Below are positions 60,552-64,000 of a DNA stretch of 64,000 nt, piece by piece; within the stretch, counting starts at the first letter, position 1, and each line of letters starts with the position of its first letter. The position numbers and the translations under genes are program-made. The stretch lies in the NCBI GenBank assembly GCA_963677655.1, contig OY782088.1. One strand, 5' to 3'. The stretch comes from Saccharicrinis sp963677655 (GTDB lineage Bacteria > Bacteroidota > Bacteroidia > Bacteroidales > Marinilabiliaceae). Below the pieces are notes generated by a model that did no database searches, was not told the DNA's origin, and saw only the letters and a list, made by a program, of their open reading frames with translations.

Positions 60552-61934
60552 ATGAAAAAAATAATATTAACAGGACTGATTCTAACAATGACTTTAATAA
60601 ATTCATGGACTCAGCAATTGGCATTTCCGACTGCAGAAGGTTATGGAAAATATACAAAAGGCGGTCGTGGTGGAATTGTTTATGAGGTGACAAATTTAAA
60701 CGATAGTGGAGATGGTAGCTTAAGAGCTGCTGTTGAAGCCTCTTACCCCCGAACTGTTGTCTTTAGAATATCTGGAAATATAGCACTTGAAAGTCCCTTA
60801 AAAATTAAAAATCCATATATAACCATTGCCGGACAAACTGCACCGGGTGCTGGAATTTGTATTAAAAATCATCAATTGAGTATTGATGCTGACCAAGTAA
60901 TTATCCGATATATTAGAGTTAGATTAGGAGATGAATCCGGTAAAGATTATGATGCAATTGGAAGTCGTTTTACAAGGCATATCATTCTTGATCATGTTTC
61001 AGCTAGTTGGAGTGTCGATGAGTGCATGTCGATTTATCATTGCGACAGTATTACTGTTCAGTGGTGCATAATTTCTGAAAGTATGAGTCAGTCTAATCAT
61101 ATAAAAGGTTCACACGGCTTTGGAGGTATTTGGGGAAGTAATTACGGAACTTACCATCATAATCTTTTAGCACATCATTCAAGCCGGAATCCACGTATGG
61201 CTTCAGGTACAGGATATACAGATTATCGTAACAATGTTATCTATAATTGGGGATATAATAGTTGTTATGGTGGTGAAGCATTTCAAAAAGGAAATGAAAA
61301 ATTCATTTTTTCAGAAATTAATATGGTGGCCAATTATTATAAACCTGGTCCAGCAACAGAATCTGGAAAAGTATCATATCGGATTGCAAATCCTTCATTC
61401 AGAAATGAAACAGACGATTTTGGTAAATGGTACATTAATGACAATGTAGTGGAAAGAAACCAAGAAGTTTCTTCTGATAATTGGAATGGTGGCGTGCAAA
61501 CAAAAATAGACCTCAAAAAAATAAAATTAGTTACCCCATGGTCTTCAATGCCCATAAATCAGCAAACAGCTGAAAAAGCTTATAAACTTGTCCTTGAAAA
61601 CGCAGGTGCTCTCTTGCCAAAGCGTGATGCGGTTGATTCACGGATTATCAGTGAAGTTACAGGCGGTTTTGCTACTTATGAAGGAAAAAGCTACAAAAAG
61701 ACTCATGATGTAGTAGACACAACAAAGATTTGCGGAATAATTGACACACAAAATGATGTTGGTGGGTGGCCTGAACTTAAAAGTATACCAGCACCTATTG
61801 ACACAGACCATGACGGTATGCCCGATGATTGGGAAGATAAGAACGATCTAGATAAGTCAAATCCAGATGATCGAAATAATATTTCAACAGATGGTTATAC
61901 TATGTTGGAAATATATTTAAATAGCATTAAATAG
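60552..61934 (+). CDS. Secreted pectate lyase-like protein (PL1 type)
   Basis: This protein of about 460 residues has a signal peptide (MKKIILTGLILTMTLINSW) and a mature start LAFPTAEGYGKYTKGGRGG, common to Bacteroidota pectate lyases. The parallel beta-helix has IKNPYITIAGQTAPGAGICI, RHIILDHVSASWSVDE and LAHHSSRNPRMASGTGY; conserved Asp and Arg residues for calcium and catalysis fit. A calcium-binding type tail (DTDHDGMPDDWEDKNDLD) ends the protein. The frame is open from 60495, but the signal peptide sets the start. It acts on pectin or similar polymers outside the cell. Confidence 0.88.
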   Translation: MKKIILTGLILTMTLINSWTQQLAFPTAEGYGKYTKGGRGGIVYEVTNLNDSGDGSLRAAVEASYPRTVVFRISGNIALESPLKIKNPYITIAGQTAPGAGICIKNHQLSIDADQVIIRYIRVRLGDESGKDYDAIGSRFTRHIILDHVSASWSVDECMSIYHCDSITVQWCIISESMSQSNHIKGSHGFGGIWGSNYGTYHHNLLAHHSSRNPRMASGTGYTDYRNNVIYNWGYNSCYGGEAFQKGNEKFIFSEINMVANYYKPGPATESGKVSYRIANPSFRNETDDFGKWYINDNVVERNQEVSSDNWNGGVQTKIDLKKIKLVTPWSSMPINQQTAEKAYKLVLENAGALLPKRDAVDSRIISEVTGGFATYEGKSYKKTHDVVDTTKICGIIDTQNDVGGWPELKSIPAPIDTDHDGMPDDWEDKNDLDKSNPDDRNNISTDGYTMLEIYLNSIK

Positions 61935-62043
61935 AAAGCGCGACGGCATAATCGAATTCTAAGATAAAATCAAGTATTATAAAACAATTGTTGTAAATTT
62001 ATAATGCCGAACAACTCCCTTAAGCTCATATTGCCCGAATGTA

Positions 62044-62325
62044 TTAACCTGCCTGACGCATTTTAATAAATGGAGTACCTCTCATCACTACTGAAAAAGC
62101 CCGTAGTATAAGCTTAAATTTAACCGCATTCATTATTACTCCATGTTCCTTTCCCTCTTTTGCTTTTCTATCGTAATAGATACGTAATTCCGAATCATTC
62201 TGTATTGCCGAACGGGTTGCATTGCTTAAGTTTGCTTTAATTCGTTTATTGGCCAAATGGCTCACTCTCGTTTTTCCGTGATAGCTAGATCCTGAGCTAT
62301 TTTTAAATGGAGCGTTATCTTTTTG
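62044..62325 (-). pseudogene. IS110-family transposase remnant (C-terminal end)
   Basis: Reading on the minus strand, APFKNSSGSSYHGKTRVSHLANKRIK and then RSAIQNDSELRIYYDRKAKEGK..NAVKFKLILRAFSVVMRGTPFIK match the C-terminal transposase_20 region of IS110 proteins. Only about 90 residues remain; the N-terminal DEDD domain is absent. It is joined directly to the FMN-binding pseudogene upstream, so it is a leftover of an insertion or deletion event. Confidence 0.8.
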
Positions 62326-63197
62326 AATGGAGAAACCTTCAACACTAACATTTGTACAGCTCCCATGGGACACAAGTAATTGCAGTAATAATTTTCATGC
62401 CTCATTAACGCTATGGCTAAAGCCAAAATCAGGATAGCAATAATTTGAATATTGCTTTGCCATGGCAATCCATTGATAAGCCAGTTGTGTACCGACTCAA
62501 GTGAAATCATCTGCTTTAACCATAATCCGAATATCAGAACCACTGCTATTAAATAGTACCAATAAAACTTTCTAAACTTTTTCTTTAATACCATTACTAA
62601 TGATAATACTAAAAGAATAAGCGTTAGAACCAAACTTGCGATTGTTTGCCAACTAATATTATTGCCTTGATGTTTAATGGCCAAATAATTTCCAAGTGTG
62701 GTTTGCACTGAATTTATAATTGCATTGCTGCTATAAGTGGCACCTGAGATAGCATCTACCTTCTTATTTAAAGATGTGGTATCCATTGCTAACTGATTCC
62801 ATGATTTTAGTAATCCACGTTTCACAATGTACTCTATATATCCGGAAGATTCAAAATTTGTCAGTAGCTGAACCTTAGTTATTTTATTCTATTCATCAAA
62901 ATAAATCATCAGCGGAATTTCGCCTGCATAACCTTGAAAATGTGCATCAAAATCAAATGAATAAAGAGCCTTACTTATTTCTTTATGGTTGCTATCTAAA
63001 ATAGATATACTGTTATCCGAATTAAGTTTAATATCAGTAGCCTTATCAAATACTTTTTGAATATCATATAAAGTGTAGGATACTTCTGTATTGGGTTTCA
63101 GCCAAGAGAATTCCTATCCTACTCTGATAGCAACAGCTATTAGCAAAAGAATAATAACCAGAATATTGAGTAATTTATTTATTGAATCTCTTTTTGC
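62313..63197 (-). pseudogene. FMN-binding / 4Fe-4S membrane protein, broken by two amber stops and truncated
   Basis: In one minus-strand frame an N-terminal anchor (LLNILVIILLLIAVAIRVG) is followed by TAG at 63114-63116. Then EFSWLKPNTEVSYTLYDIQ and LYSFDFDAHFQGYAGEIPLMIYFDE lead to TAG at 62889-62891. After that come NKITKVQLLTNFESSGYIEY, an FMN-attachment type block VDAISGATYSSNAI, three membrane helices and CNYLCPMGAVQ, a NosR-like iron-sulfur motif. The C-terminus is replaced by IS110 sequence near 62320. Both stops are one C-to-T change from Gln codons. Confidence 0.8.
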
Positions 63198-63277
63198 TTA
63201 AATTTTTAGTTATTATTCTTTTTAATAGTGTTCACTTTAATGATAAGACTAAATATAACATTTAACAGAATAAAATC

Positions 63278-64000
63278 TTAATGACGTTTTCCTCCGCTAT
63301 AGTACATGGCATCTCCTTTGCCAAAACCAAAGCTCACTCCAAAAGTAACATATCTACCTCTGTCGTTATAGCTATATAAATTATACTCTGGTTGATACAC
63401 GTAAGTTTCTCTGGCTCGGGTTTCAAAAATATCGCGCACATTAAGGTTAAATACCAATTTACCTTTTAGTACTTTTTTTCGAAGTCCGGCATCTGCAAAA
63501 ACAGATTCGGCAACTTCGCCTTGTACGGTTTCATAGGCCGATTGATAATTACCGGTGATTTCTAAATCAAAATCAGCAGGCAGTTTAATTTTACCTGTCA
63601 TTTTTGATGACCATTGATCGGCTGTCATATCAAAACTCTCGCCCTCAAAATCACCCTCACGAGTATAAGTACCATAATTGATATCTCCAGTTAACGTGAA
63701 CCATTTTTTAGGTGTATATTTTCCATTTATACTGACACCTAGTTTTTTATTTGTCCCAATATTTGATGGCATACTTATACTAACACCATCTTCGTAAGTC
63801 GAAATCCTTTCAATAACATCGTTAGTATACAAGTAGTACACACTAGAACTTAATGACAGTTTATTGTAAGTTAAAATACTGGTCAGCTCATATGAATCGG
63901 CATACTGAGGTAATAAATCAGGATTACCAGTGCGAATACTGTAACTGTTTGAAACATTGTAAAACGGATTCAAATCCCACAAGCGTGGACGATAAATACG
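63278..64000 (-). CDS. Outer-membrane beta-barrel receptor, C-terminal part (partial)
   Basis: The gene continues beyond the right edge of the window: codons upstream of 63982 read RIYRPRL before WDLNPFYNVSNSYSIRTGNPDLLPQ. About 240 residues of a TonB-receptor-like barrel are seen, with alternating strands (ITGNYQSAYE, GKLVFNLNVRDIFETR, YVTFGVSFGFGKG). It fits the outer-membrane beta-barrel family (PF14905 type). Its neighbour is a broken FMN/FeS membrane protein, a partner often linked to metal uptake. Confidence 0.85.
   Translation of the reverse strand, partial: RIYRPRLWDLNPFYNVSNSYSIRTGNPDLLPQYADSYELTSILTYNKLSLSSSVYYLYTNDVIERISTYEDGVSISMPSNIGTNKKLGVSINGKYTPKKWFTLTGDINYGTYTREGDFEGESFDMTADQWSSKMTGKIKLPADFDLEITGNYQSAYETVQGEVAESVFADAGLRKKVLKGKLVFNLNVRDIFETRARETYVYQPEYNLYSYNDRGRYVTFGVSFGFGKGDAMYYSGGKRH

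Noticed and set aside
62044..62373. Intact small gene
   Set aside because: The first part is out-of-frame reading of the FMN-binding pseudogene; only the IS110 C-terminal part is meaningful.
62889..63116. Amber codon recoding (Gln at TAG)
   Set aside because: TAG ends clearly normal genes here, for example uppP at 29610, so two TAGs in a truncated gene are better read as mutations.

Overview
The window looks like a chromosomal segment of an AT-rich, probably marine member of the Bacteroidota (Bacteroidia; Marinilabiliales-like is my guess from gene content). Evidence: a T9SS type A sorting domain, DUF4290/DUF3098/DUF6089/DUF4924 proteins, the porG-like/uppS/bamA/skp/murI cluster, the ftsX-DUF3098-uppP-truB-queA cluster, a Bacteroidota-type KorAB, and candidate promoters with the TAnnTTTG -7 box. 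I found no tRNA, rRNA or CRISPR array.

Layout. 1-21.6 kb is housekeeping, mostly on the minus strand: translation and nucleotide genes (S4 protein, pth, rplY, prs, engB), manA, murI, an outer-membrane assembly operon (porG-like, uppS, bamA, three Skp/OmpH paralogues), kbl, dnaJ-grpE, two TlpA-like proteins (one without its CxxC), murA-DUF4290 and a UvrD/PcrA helicase. 22-26.5 kb is an alternating array of three secreted TonB_C-like proteins and two PAS-LuxR regulators, apparently made by duplication. 26.6-42.4 kb is again housekeeping: ftsX-uppP-truB-queA, photolyase, a tandem universal stress protein, pfkA, cysH, an S41 protease, a gamma-carbonic anhydrase-like protein, korAB and a GIN-domain protein.

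42.4-50.8 kb is an accessory island of REP-like palindromes (GGAWT..AWTCC cores) around a REP-associated tyrosine transposase. Two unrelated insertion sequences (an IS256-family and an IS4-family element) are each inserted inside one of these palindromic units. I could define both ends and the target duplications of each (8 bp and 9 bp). An acetyltransferase and an MscS channel also lie in the island.

50.8-64 kb holds ilvA, a YadA-head-like T9SS cargo protein, small unknown genes, a gene-poor stretch with T-tracts spaced about 21 bp apart, DUF4230 and YARHG proteins, two weak attC-like intergenic elements, a frameshifted membrane protein and a secreted PL1-type pectate lyase. It ends in a decayed locus: an IS110 transposase remnant fused to an FMN-binding/4Fe-4S membrane protein pseudogene with two amber stops, next to the C-terminal end of an outer-membrane beta-barrel receptor that runs off the window.

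Most intergenic junctions carry clear hairpin terminators. Several gene starts were moved downstream of the longest possible start because of family alignment, signal peptides or a terminator lying in the extra N-terminal stretch.
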